From Shewanella decolorationis S12 (GTDB taxonomy: Bacteria > Pseudomonadota > Gammaproteobacteria > Enterobacterales > Shewanellaceae), in the NCBI RefSeq assembly GCF_000485795.1, contig NZ_AXZL01000048.1, positions 1-64,000 of the forward strand: a DNA stretch of 64,000 nucleotides. Reading direction: 5' to 3'. The notes under the pieces are model-generated. The model was not told the DNA's origin and ran no database searches. It was given only the letters and a program-made list of their open reading frames with translations. Positions 26,736-34,728 of this stretch are shown here, one piece after another. Made by a program: the position numbers and the translations under genes. Position 1 is the stretch's first letter. The number at the start of each line of letters is the position of its first letter.

Positions 26736-28628
26736 AAAAGAATAGTAAATGCTTTAATTCTGGCCATGTTAGCAACGGGCTGTAGCGATCCAAACCCAAC
26801 ACAGACTAATCAAACCGCTGAGCAGGCCAAGGCCGAAAAGGCCGTCCCAGTATTGAGCCTTAAGCAGCAACTCGCGCCAATCACCCAGCGTTATTTTGCC
26901 CTTAGACCCGAAATCGCCACCTATTATGGCGTGGCCGAGGATGAGGCAGGCAAGGATGTACTCTCTAAGCTGACCGATTACAGCCCGTCGGGTGAAAATC
27001 ATCGCCGTAAAGCACTTAAGGCCATATTAACCGAACTCAATGCTATCGATGCCAGCCAGCTTAGCGCCTCGGAGCAAGTGAGTTTAGGGTCAATTAAATC
27101 CGAAATCGCTGGCGCCCTGCTGCCTGCCGAAACCGTGGCCTATGGCACTATGCTTGGCGAATACGGTGTTTGGTTTTTACCTTATGTCGTCAATCACTTA
27201 TCCGGGTTGCATGTTGAGTTTCCGAGCTATATGGAAGATAAGTTTGCAGTCAGCACCCCAGAGCAAGCTAAGGCCTATCTCAACCGTTTAAGCATGTACC
27301 CTGCCGCCATGGGTACAGTTATCGATAAGCTGGATCAAGATGTGCAGATGGGGGTAATCCCACCCGATTTTATTATCGATAAGACCATAGCTGGCTTACA
27401 GCAACAGTTAGTCCACCATGCTAGTGAACATCCCTTAGTTAGCAGTTTTAAAGCCAAACTAACCGCCGCCCAAGTACCAGACAGTGAGGCGTTGGCGAAC
27501 TCTGCCGCCGAACTGGTGGAGACTAAATATTACCCTGCGACGCGTCAGTTGATTTCCGCACTGCAAGCTGTGCGCATCAAAGCTACCCATTTAGCGGGAC
27601 TTGGGCACCAACCTCAGGGTGCGAAACTCTACAAGGCGATGATTAAGCACCTCGCCAATTCGGATAAGACCCCAGATGAGATCCACCAACTGGGATTAGA
27701 CGAAGTTGCCCGCATTACCGCCGAGATGGATGTGTTACTCAAACAAGTGGGTTACCGCAAAGGTACAGTTGGCGAGCGCATGCAGCGATTGCTCAAGGAT
27801 CCTAAATATATCTACCCTAATACCACCGAGGGCAAACAGCAGTTAATGTCGGACATTCACGGCTATCTGGCGAAAGTAAATACCAAATTACCACTGTGGT
27901 TTGGGCAGTTACCGAATCAAGAAGTTGCAGTTGAAGCCGTGCCCGATAGTCGTGCCGCCGCAACCAGCGGTGCATTTTACGATGCGCCTTCTCAAGATGG
28001 TTTGCGTAAGGGCACTTTCTGGATAAGCCTATACGATATGGCGGCGCTGCCCTCCTATTCGCTGCAAACCTTAACCTATCACGAGACCAATCCCGGCCAT
28101 CACTTACAGACTCTCATCGGTCTGTCGGATACCTTGCCGCTGCTGAGTACCATTTTTTACTCTAATGCCGCGGGAGAAGGCTGGGCGCTGTATGCCGAGC
28201 GGTTAGCCGCCGAGATGGGCATGTATAAGGATAATCCGATTAACGACCTTGGCCGCTTGCAGTCTGAGCTACACCGCGCGGTGCGCTTAGTGGTCGACAC
28301 TGGGATGCATGCCAAGGATTGGAGCCGCGAGCAAGCCATTGATTATGCAGTGGCAACTGAGGGAATACACCGCTCAGAAGCTATGTCCGAAATCGAGCGC
28401 TATGTGGTTTGGCCTGGGCAAGCCTTAGGTTACAAGCTGGGTGAGCTGAAAATTATCGAACTGCGAGCTAAGGCCAAACAAGCCTTGGGCGATAAGTTGG
28501 ATATCAAAGTCTTCCACGACAAATTGCTCGAAAATGGCGCCTTGCCCTTAGATTTATTGGAGCAAAAGATGGATCAATGGCTCGAATCCGCTAAGGCAGC
28601 CAATGCCGCCGCCGAGACCAAGATTTAA
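26736..28628 (+). CDS. DUF885-family lipoprotein (putative zinc carboxypeptidase-like)
   Basis: A 630-residue lipoprotein from ATG 26736. The signal peptide MKRIVNALILAMLATGC ends in a lipobox with Cys17 as the lipid-bearing residue. The DUF885 body includes the putative metal motif TYHETNPGHHLQ, with HExxxxGHH-type spacing, and AAGEGWALYAERLA shortly after. DUF885 proteins are thought to be zinc-dependent hydrolases acting in the periplasm or outer surface; biochemical roles are poorly defined. ATG 26721 or TTG 26703 are other possible starts, and none has a strong ribosome-binding site. Confidence 0.85.
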   Translation, partial: KRIVNALILAMLATGCSDPNPTQTNQTAEQAKAEKAVPVLSLKQQLAPITQRYFALRPEIATYYGVAEDEAGKDVLSKLTDYSPSGENHRRKALKAILTELNAIDASQLSASEQVSLGSIKSEIAGALLPAETVAYGTMLGEYGVWFLPYVVNHLSGLHVEFPSYMEDKFAVSTPEQAKAYLNRLSMYPAAMGTVIDKLDQDVQMGVIPPDFIIDKTIAGLQQQLVHHASEHPLVSSFKAKLTAAQVPDSEALANSAAELVETKYYPATRQLISALQAVRIKATHLAGLGHQPQGAKLYKAMIKHLANSDKTPDEIHQLGLDEVARITAEMDVLLKQVGYRKGTVGERMQRLLKDPKYIYPNTTEGKQQLMSDIHGYLAKVNTKLPLWFGQLPNQEVAVEAVPDSRAAATSGAFYDAPSQDGLRKGTFWISLYDMAALPSYSLQTLTYHETNPGHHLQTLIGLSDTLPLLSTIFYSNAAGEGWALYAERLAAEMGMYKDNPINDLGRLQSELHRAVRLVVDTGMHAKDWSREQAIDYAVATEGIHRSEAMSEIERYVVWPGQALGYKLGELKIIELRAKAKQALGDKLDIKVFHDKLLENGALPLDLLEQKMDQWLESAKAANAAAETKI

Positions 28629-28660
28629 CTCGGGTAAAACCGCTTAAATCATCTCAATAT

Positions 28661-28689
28661 AGGGGCAGCTTAGGCGGCCCCTGTTCTTT
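28661..28689 (+). terminator. Terminator downstream of DUF885 gene
   Basis: AGGGGC (28661-28666) and GCCCCT (28677-28682) pair, followed by GTTCTTTTT. It starts 33 bases after the stop codon. Confidence 0.7.
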
Positions 28690-28719
28690 TTACGGCTCCC
28701 TATGCTTTTACGTTTCAGG

Positions 28720-29451
28720 TTAATCCGCAAAACGACGCTGATACTTGCCGCTTAAATAGCGGATAACCACAAAACCGACAACACCAGGTAGTGTCCACGA
28801 CAGCAGACGCAAATTGCTATGGTCGATAAACAAACGGCTGCCGCCAAAGGCAAAAAAGGCGGTGTAGCAGGCGATACCCGAGCCAATCATGGCGCCTAAA
28901 TGCTCTATCCACCACTCAAATTTGGTCAAAGTCGCCTTAAAGCTATAACGCAGGAATCCCGCCCCAACCGTAGTGCCTAACAGACCGAAAATCACTGCGA
29001 GGATCAGCTTTTCTTGGTATCCCCATAGCGCCATCACGGGGCCAAGTAGCGTTAAGCTCAGCATTAACGACAGATGCATAGGCGATTTTAATTGCTGACG
29101 CTGCGCCTTATAACGCAAGACTAATACGCCATGCCTCACGGTCACTAGGGTTAATAAGCTGATATAGATGAGAAATATCCAAGCATTTTTACGATCCGCA
29201 ATCTGCGCGGCTAAGGCGTCGGCACTGGCCGCAGGCTGTTTAATCACGGCGAGTGGATCAATGAGGCCCGTCGTTGCCATCGCCACGCCCGTCGCCGCCA
29301 CTGTGTACATGGCATAAACATAGTAACGACCAAAACGACTGTGGTTCGCGCTGCCCTTTTTCAGCATGGCAGGCATCCAAAATAACACTAATGCCAGTGC
29401 GCCCGCGGTGATATGCACAAATTGCGACAGGGTGAAAATCGTGTTCATCAT
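28720..29451 (-). CDS. Polytopic membrane protein (DUF2306-like)
   Basis: A 243-residue protein with about seven hydrophobic helices, starting FVHITAGALALVLFWMPAML and including the short conserved-looking patch SRFGRYYVYAMYTVA. The arrangement (His in the first helix, HxRFGRxY loop) is like DUF2306-type membrane proteins of unknown function. It lies alone, leftward, between two convergent or codirectional genes. No function can be assigned. Confidence 0.68.
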   Translation of the reverse strand: MMNTIFTLSQFVHITAGALALVLFWMPAMLKKGSANHSRFGRYYVYAMYTVAATGVAMATTGLIDPLAVIKQPAASADALAAQIADRKNAWIFLIYISLLTLVTVRHGVLVLRYKAQRQQLKSPMHLSLMLSLTLLGPVMALWGYQEKLILAVIFGLLGTTVGAGFLRYSFKATLTKFEWWIEHLGAMIGSGIACYTAFFAFGGSRLFIDHSNLRLLSWTLPGVVGFVVIRYLSGKYQRRFAD

Positions 29452-29541
29452 CTTGCTCCATCAAAGTTTGAAGCTTGATATTAACGAGCACGGGGAGTCA
29501 CCCATAAGTGCCAAAAGTCATGTTTTAAGCTGTAGCATAAA

Positions 29542-29562
29542 GCAGCCACTTAATGTGGCTGC
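29542..29562 (-). terminator. Hairpin downstream of DUF3137 gene
   Basis: GCAGCCAC (29542-29549) and GTGGCTGC (29555-29562) form a perfect 8-bp stem with a five-base loop. Read leftward it is followed by TTTATGCTAC, 18 bases after the DUF3137 stop. Confidence 0.6.
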
Positions 29563-29579
29563 AATTGAGGCGACTGTCG

Positions 29580-30593
29580 CTATAACCCAGAATGTTTATC
29601 GAGCCTTAAGGTATCGATGATCGAGAAGGTATAACCTAACTCGGTAAACATCCGCTCGATATTGAGCTTAAAATCGATTGGGCGATCTAAATCGAGTTGA
29701 TTGATAAAGAAATGGTGTTTTGTCGGGATCTTAATCAGCAATTGCTTTTGATAGAAACAGGCTTCAATCTCGGCATTTAGCTCGCGACCTAGGGCCAAGA
29801 GATTCTCCATCATCAAGGGATTGAGTAAGTAGCGCGCCTCGACTTGGTCGCTGCTATACACCTCAAAACAACGCTCGAAACGCACATCCTCAAGCTTGAC
29901 CCGCGACAGCTTTGTCTTAAACCCCTCTATGCGATTTTTTAAACTGCCCTTATCCGTGACTAACAAGGTAGTGCCGTTGAATCGCTTAGGAATATTACAC
30001 ACCAGTAGCACACCATTGAAGATGGTCTCCCGCTGAACCGAGCCATTATCGTTCGACTTAGTGTTGTAAGCATCGACCTCATAAAACTGGAACGGCACCT
30101 TGTTATAGGTTCCTTTAAGGCAATTTTGCGCATACTGCTTATCGGTTTTAGGCAGCAACCCCAACTCCAGAAAGGTTGAGAAATCCACCTTAGGCTCCCT
30201 CGTTAACGCATAATCATTGCCGAAGTACTTAAGACTAATAGGGTAGAGTTTTTCAAAGGCGGCATTATAGAGTTCATTGCTTTCCTTGCCCGAGGCAATG
30301 GCCACTAGGGCTATCACGGGAATGGGCAGGAACGCGCCAATCATCAAAGGCACAAAATAATCCATAGGCACCAGCATAAACTGGACCCCGAGCAACCCGG
30401 CGAAGGCGCCCAAAATCACCGTGATGCATAGGTAGTAGATTGGGGTGGTGAACTTGGCATTTTCACGCCGCCTTTGGTTCACGCCCTCACGTTTTGCTTC
30501 AAACGGTGCGCATTTAGGGGCGATTTTTTGTTTGTAATACTTCTGAAAGGAAATACGGTGCTCTTCGGGAATATCAAATTCAATCGAACTCAT
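29580..30593 (-). CDS. DUF3137 family membrane protein
   Basis: A 337-residue protein with a charged N-terminus, two membrane helices (about residues 50-105, IYYLCITVILGAFAGLLGVQF and FVPLMIGAFLPIPVIALVAI) and a long cytoplasmic C-terminal domain. That domain carries the DUF3137 pattern FNGVLLVCNIPKRFNGTTLLVTD and FEVYSSDQVEARYLLNPLMMENLL. The latter block (a protein 'yet to be seen in crystal') recurs in Galanin-like or immune-adjacent membrane proteins of many bacteria, but no function is established. It is followed by a hairpin terminator. Confidence 0.78.
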   Translation of the reverse strand: MSSIEFDIPEEHRISFQKYYKQKIAPKCAPFEAKREGVNQRRRENAKFTTPIYYLCITVILGAFAGLLGVQFMLVPMDYFVPLMIGAFLPIPVIALVAIASGKESNELYNAAFEKLYPISLKYFGNDYALTREPKVDFSTFLELGLLPKTDKQYAQNCLKGTYNKVPFQFYEVDAYNTKSNDNGSVQRETIFNGVLLVCNIPKRFNGTTLLVTDKGSLKNRIEGFKTKLSRVKLEDVRFERCFEVYSSDQVEARYLLNPLMMENLLALGRELNAEIEACFYQKQLLIKIPTKHHFFINQLDLDRPIDFKLNIERMFTELGYTFSIIDTLRLDKHSGL

Positions 30594-30685
30594 TGGCTCC
30601 TACTCTTACGGCTCAAATCCATTTAGGCCAATGATTTTACGGATTTTACTTCTGTAAGGCCAGTTGAAGACCAACAGAGGACCCA

Positions 30686-31120
30686 TTAAGCCTGCACAAT
30701 CCGGCGGCCACGACGTTGCAGTAAGCCAAAAATAATCAGCACCCCAAAGGCGGCGCTAAAGAGGGTTAAGGCTCTAGCTACACCGTAAAAATCCGTGAGA
30801 TTAAAGGAAACCCCATCAGCCCACAGCACCAATAACCCCAGCGGCATTTGCATCGCCACCGCTGCGTACCAATCGAATGGCAACCGAGGAAACAGTCGCT
30901 GATAGCTAAATAAAATCAGCCCAGAGAGCAGCAATAATAAACCCGCATCATGGGCACCTAACCCCAGATAAACCGGGCTAGTGTGGCTAAGGTTATCGAC
31001 ACTCCCCAGCAAGGTGTACATATAACCCGCCGTTGCAACCAGTGCAAAACTCACAAAGCTCAATACCGCCAACAGAATACCTAAGCCAAATGCGGGTAAA
31101 TATTTCATAAACAGTCTCAT
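30686..31120 (-). CDS. Small four-helix membrane protein, unrecognised
   Basis: A 144-residue protein consisting mainly of four hydrophobic helices (AFGLGILLAVLSFVSFALVA, HDAGLLLLLSGLILFSY, VAMQMPLGLLVLWAD, ALTLFSAAFGVLIIFGLL) with a basic C-terminus (RRGRRIVQA). It is codirectional with the DUF3137 gene and 92 bp upstream of it, so cotranscription is possible. No conserved motif is recognised. Confidence 0.6.
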   Translation of the reverse strand: MRLFMKYLPAFGLGILLAVLSFVSFALVATAGYMYTLLGSVDNLSHTSPVYLGLGAHDAGLLLLLSGLILFSYQRLFPRLPFDWYAAVAMQMPLGLLVLWADGVSFNLTDFYGVARALTLFSAAFGVLIIFGLLQRRGRRIVQA

Positions 31121-31483
31121 CAGTGCGGGGCGCGCTCGACCTCATCCCTAAAACCCTAAAGGGGAATAAATTCAGTCGAAAGATAGTAAAGCTACAATAA
31201 CAGCCAAAATTTCCCTTAGCTATTAAGACCATAGTCTTATACCGACAACAAACAGTGGGATTATAAACAGCCTAATTCTCCCTACTAAATCCAGTATTTC
31301 ATCCATATCCACTAGATAAGCCTCTAAAATTCTTCATTTAATTAAGTTTCAGTCGAATAGCTGAGTGATATGGTGCACAATCTCCCACGGTCTAAGGGCG
31401 AAATCCACTAGCCAATTACCCCAATAACGCTTAGGATCGGGGTTGCATTTTTTAGCCAACATATTGTGGAGTATCAAAACATT
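31121..31483. other. Intergenic region upstream of mtnC, no gene seen
   Basis: About 360 bases between divergent genes (small membrane protein leftward, mtnC rightward). It is A+T-rich in its left part and contains no ORF with coding character. No SAM riboswitch, tRNA or clear palindromic operator was recognised. Confidence 0.5.
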
Positions 31484-32164
31484 ATGGGTATCAGAGCCAT
31501 AGTCGTAGACACAGCGGGCACCACGACAGACCTAACCTTTATCCAAGATGTACTATTCCCCTATTCTGTCAAAGCCTTACCAGACTTTTTAGCGCAGAAC
31601 CAACACAATGTTTTGGTGGAAAACTGCATCTGCGACACCCGAGATATCGCCCTCGAACCCGATGCCGATTTAGCCCGCGTGACTGAAATTTTGCAGCAAT
31701 GGGTACGTGAAGATCGTAAAGTGACCCCACTCAAAACCCTACAGGGGTTGATTTGGAAGCAAGGTTACGCCCATGGCGAATTTACAGGCCATATCTTCCC
31801 CGACTTTATCGAGGCGGTTAGCCGTTTTAGCGCGCAAAAACTGCGTATTTACAGCTTCTCTTCGGGTTCGGTTGAAGCCCAAAAACTGCTGTTCAGCCAC
31901 AGTGATGGCGGCGATTTAACCGAGATGTTTAGCGGCCATTTTGATACCCGTACTGGTAACAAATTAGATAAACAAGCCTACGCCAATATACTCAACACCA
32001 TCAGCCTAAGTCCTAAGCAAGTGCTGTTTGTGTCTGACGTGGTTGAAGAGCTTAAAGCCGCCGAAGCCGCAGGCATGATGACCTGCCAAATGGTGCGCGA
32101 CAGCAAACAACGCACCGGCGATTTTCGCACTATCAAGAGTTTCGATGAACTAGTGATCGAGTAA
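31484..32164 (+). CDS. mtnC: MtnC, enolase-phosphatase E1
   Basis: A 226-residue HAD-family enzyme of the methionine salvage pathway that enolises and dephosphorylates 2,3-diketo-5-methylthiopentyl-1-phosphate. Motif I is [14 protein letters not shown]; most homologues have D-I-E-G-T-T, so the second acidic residue is replaced by Ala here. Motif II is [15 protein letters not shown], the lysine is in [12 protein letters not shown], and motif IV is [18 protein letters not shown]. The ATG at 31484 is used because family members begin MGIRAIV. Other mtn genes are not adjacent. Confidence 0.92.
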   Translation: MGIRAIVVDTAGTTTDLTFIQDVLFPYSVKALPDFLAQNQHNVLVENCICDTRDIALEPDADLARVTEILQQWVREDRKVTPLKTLQGLIWKQGYAHGEFTGHIFPDFIEAVSRFSAQKLRIYSFSSGSVEAQKLLFSHSDGGDLTEMFSGHFDTRTGNKLDKQAYANILNTISLSPKQVLFVSDVVEELKAAEAAGMMTCQMVRDSKQRTGDFRTIKSFDELVIE

Positions 32165-32180
32165 CACCGACACTGCACAT

Positions 32181-32206
32181 AAAAAGCGACCCAAGGGTCG
32201 CTTTTT
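32181..32206. terminator. Bidirectional terminator between mtnC and GFA gene
   Basis: AAAAAGCGACCC (32181-32192) and GGGTCGCTTTTT (32195-32206) form a perfect 12-bp stem with a two-base loop (plus closing flexibility) and flanking A and T tracts. It serves the two convergent genes. Confidence 0.88.
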
Positions 32207-32225
32207 GTTTATCAGGCAACCAAAC

Positions 32226-32627
32226 CTACCTGTCCGCAGGGTGATTCACCCCATCGCAAACGGGCACATCACCTAATTCATAGGGATTTACCCCTTCGAG
32301 GCAACCAAGGTTATAGCCATATTCATTGGGATTAGAGCGCCTTTGATGATGGGTATAGATACCGCACACAGAGCAGAAGTAATGTTTGGCGGTTTTGGTA
32401 TTAAATTCGTAGCACTTTAATACGTTCTCGCCTTTGATAATCTTCAATCCCGCCAGCGGCACTGAGCCGACGATAGCGCCCTTGCGCCGACAGATTGAAC
32501 AATCGCATCGGCGTGGATTTTCAATGCCATTAGGCAATAACAACTCCAACACCACAGCGCCACAATGGCAAGACGCGAGATGTGTTGCCTTAATAACCGT
32601 ATCCCCAATCTGTTTTATCACTGCCAA
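32226..32627 (-). CDS. GFA/CENP-V family zinc protein
   Basis: A 133-residue protein with the CENP-V/GFA zinc-site cysteines: SCHCGAVVLEL, RRCDCSICRRKGAI and FCSVCGIYTHHQRRS. Family members include the glutathione-dependent formaldehyde-activating enzyme, but many are of unknown function; proteins of this length with the same spacing are usually annotated only as GFA family. It converges with mtnC at a shared terminator and is divergent from the thioesterase gene. Confidence 0.88.
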   Translation of the reverse strand: MAVIKQIGDTVIKATHLASCHCGAVVLELLLPNGIENPRRCDCSICRRKGAIVGSVPLAGLKIIKGENVLKCYEFNTKTAKHYFCSVCGIYTHHQRRSNPNEYGYNLGCLEGVNPYELGDVPVCDGVNHPADR

Positions 32628-32734
32628 CTCCTTGCTTCACTTAATGTTGTCACTATTGTCTAAGGCTTGTCGCAGCTATCTTATACTGCTAGTCTGGCTT
32701 CCTTAAACGAGCGTTTTAACTAGAGCTTTTGACT

Positions 32735-33199
32735 ATGAGTAATACAATGGAAAGTCCAACACTAAGTCCAATAGAAAAGTTTCTCGCACAGCATCCCATA
32801 GTGACCGAAATCCCCGTCGCTTGGGGCGAAATGGATGCTTTGCAACACGTCAACAACGTGGTCTATTTCCGCTATTTTGAAACCGCACGTATCGACTTTT
32901 TCAATCGCCTCTTCCCGCTCGATGCCCTGTATAAATCCGGTGTTGGCCCAGTGATTAGCGAAAATCAAGCCCGCTATAAACGCCCAGTAACCTTCCCTGA
33001 TACCCTATTGGTCAGCGTGAGTATCAGCGATATTCAAAGTGATAGATTTACCATGCATTATCAGGCGTTTAGTAAACAGCAGCAGGCAATTACAACCCTA
33101 GGCACCTCGGTTGCCGTGATGTTTAACTTTAAAACCGGCCAAAAAGCCGAGCTTCCCGCGGAATTACTCGCCATTCTTAAACAACACGAGCAAGCTTAA
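32735..33199 (+). CDS. Hotdog-fold acyl-CoA thioesterase (4HBT type)
   Basis: A 154-residue thioesterase with the 4HBT active-site pattern VAWGEMDALQHVNNVVYFRYFE, where the aspartate and the HxNN segment are catalytic in the family. The ATG at 32735 follows AGAGC; a TTG two codons earlier is less likely. Substrate is probably an acyl-CoA, but chain length cannot be read from sequence. A second 4HBT gene lies on the other strand at 34211-34621. Confidence 0.88.
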   Translation: MSNTMESPTLSPIEKFLAQHPIVTEIPVAWGEMDALQHVNNVVYFRYFETARIDFFNRLFPLDALYKSGVGPVISENQARYKRPVTFPDTLLVSVSISDIQSDRFTMHYQAFSKQQQAITTLGTSVAVMFNFKTGQKAELPAELLAILKQHEQA

Positions 33200-33259
33200 G
33201 CTACCGAGTCGCAGGCTTAATTGCCAGCACACCTTAAGCCAAATTCAGTAGGAGTATGT

Positions 33260-33523
33260 ATGCCAGAAAAAGAGCAAATCGAAACCATCGTTGAACATCA
33301 ACATGATAAGCAACGCTTTGTGATCCCCGTTGATGGGCATGAAGCCGTGCTGGAATACCGACTCGATGGTCAGCACATCGATTTTAGTCGTACCTTTGTG
33401 CCCGACGAACTGCGTGGCAAAGGTCTTGCCGAACGTTTAGTTCGCCATGGCCTCAAATGGGCAAAAGCCCAAGATTACGAGATAGAAGCCAGCTGTTGGT
33501 ACGTGCAGAAGTTTTTGAAATAA
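33260..33523 (+). CDS. Small GNAT-type N-acetyltransferase (YidJ/GCN5-like)
   Basis: An 87-residue protein with the acetyl-CoA pyrophosphate loop VPDELRGKGLAERLVRHGL (R/QxxGxG/A type) and the C-terminal SCWYVQKFLK. It belongs to the short YjdJ/YidJ-like GNAT group, too small for a classical acceptor domain. TAGGAG precedes ATG 33260 by five bases, which decides the start over an upstream in-frame codon. It follows the thioesterase by 60 bp on the same strand. Confidence 0.85.
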   Translation: MPEKEQIETIVEHQHDKQRFVIPVDGHEAVLEYRLDGQHIDFSRTFVPDELRGKGLAERLVRHGLKWAKAQDYEIEASCWYVQKFLK

Positions 33524-33543
33524 CAGGCTTCGCAACAGGTAAG

Positions 33544-34092
33544 CTAAATCCAATACACTGGATAGTGGCGTTTGGGATCGGTGGAGAGGTTATTCACGAC
33601 CAGCGCCACCAGCAATAGCAGCAGTGAGCCGAGAAAGACTGGCATCACCGCATAGAGAAACCCGAGTTGATGCACGTTATCACCGCCTATCACAGCAATT
33701 AATGCCGTTGCGCCGCCCGGTGGGTGCAGCGTGCGGGTTAAGTACATCAATGCGATGGCAAGTGATACCGCTAACGCACTCGCGAGCACCATATAATCGG
33801 CAAATACCTGATAAACAGCCACACCAATCAGTGCCGATAGCACACTGCCACCAATCAAGTTACGTGGCTGAGAAAACTCAGCCAGCGGCGCGCCATAGAC
33901 TAATACCGCCGACGCCCCAAATGAGCCAATCACAAACATGGTGCCAAGCAGATTATCACCCATATAAGTGGCGAGACTGGCGACTAAGTAAATGCCACAA
34001 AAGGCCCCTACCCATGACCAAACGATCTTTTTCAGGGGTTGTCGTGGCGGACAGATGTCCTTAGAACGCATTCGGGTGAAGTAAAATCTCAT
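33544..34092 (-). CDS. HPP family integral membrane protein
   Basis: A 182-residue protein with four or five membrane helices and the defining HPP motif TRTLHPPGGATALIAVIGG. HPP proteins were first linked to nitrite transport in chloroplasts and cyanobacteria; in bacteria the role is mostly unknown. It converges with the GNAT gene (20 bp gap). The basic N-terminus (MRFYFTRMRSKDICPPRQPLKK) may be partly untranslated if a later start is used. Confidence 0.85.
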   Translation of the reverse strand: MRFYFTRMRSKDICPPRQPLKKIVWSWVGAFCGIYLVASLATYMGDNLLGTMFVIGSFGASAVLVYGAPLAEFSQPRNLIGGSVLSALIGVAVYQVFADYMVLASALAVSLAIALMYLTRTLHPPGGATALIAVIGGDNVHQLGFLYAVMPVFLGSLLLLLVALVVNNLSTDPKRHYPVYWI

Positions 34093-34165
34093 GCTAGATC
34101 CGGCCGGGAGGAATAAAGGCGCGGATAAGTGATCCGCATCACATTTGCGGCCGCCACGTTAACGT

Positions 34166-34197
34166 TTTCACCGCGCAATTGCAATTGTGCGGTGAAA
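34166..34197. repeat. 32-bp near-perfect palindrome between HPP and thioesterase genes
   Basis: TTTCACCGCGCAATTG (34166-34181) and CAATTGTGCGGTGAAA (34182-34197) are inverted copies with a single mismatch that can pair as G-T, and no loop spacer. There is no U tract on either strand, so it may be a protein-binding site or a fold-back terminator acting by another route. Confidence 0.55.
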
Positions 34198-34210
34198 GCG
34201 AATACCGGAC

Positions 34211-34621
34211 TTAAGCAGTTTCGCCGTTCAGGCTAGCTAAGATTTCACGAATATCTTCGGGGATAGGGCGACTCTTCTCGCAGCTGTAGTCGTAGTGTAC
34301 TAAGGTGGTTTTCACTTCGGCGGTTTTATTGCCAGCCTGCCAACAGCTTTGGGTCAGCTCGAAACTGCTATTACCGATACGGCTAACATAGGTTTTCACC
34401 GTCACACTCTTGCCGTAATAAGTCGGCGCGATAAAGGCCACGGTAAAGCCTGCCACTATGAGGTTCCACTGATGCAAATCCAACTCGGGATTAAAAATCT
34501 CGAAGATTGGCGTGCGCGCCGCCTCGCACCACACGGGGATCACTGTGTTGTTGATATGGCCTAGGCCATCGGTTTCGGTAAATCTTGGCTGGATGTCCAG
34601 GCTGTATTCGGTGACTGACAT
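34211..34621 (-). CDS. Hotdog-fold thioesterase (4HBT type)
   Basis: A 136-residue 4HBT protein with the catalytic segment RFTETDGLGHINNTVIPVWCEAAR, the same D-x4-HxNN arrangement as the other thioesterase here. Sequence identity to that neighbour looks low, so it is probably a distinct enzyme rather than a recent duplicate. It stands alone on the minus strand. Confidence 0.87.
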   Translation of the reverse strand: MSVTEYSLDIQPRFTETDGLGHINNTVIPVWCEAARTPIFEIFNPELDLHQWNLIVAGFTVAFIAPTYYGKSVTVKTYVSRIGNSSFELTQSCWQAGNKTAEVKTTLVHYDYSCEKSRPIPEDIREILASLNGETA

Positions 34622-34664
34622 GCAAACTTCCCTTTTGTTGTTCTTATACTTTTATGCTGTGAAT

Positions 34665-34696
34665 GGGATAAACGAGGCGCTTACCCCGTTTATCCC
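34665..34696. repeat. Inverted repeat between thioesterase and MORN-like genes
   Basis: GGGATAAACG (34665-34674) and CGTTTATCCC (34687-34696) form a perfect 10-bp stem over a 12-base loop, downstream of the MORN-like gene. It lacks a U tract, so intrinsic termination is uncertain. Confidence 0.5.
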
Positions 34697-34728
34697 TACC
34701 AAGCCTAACAGAAAAGCGAAGCGCGATG

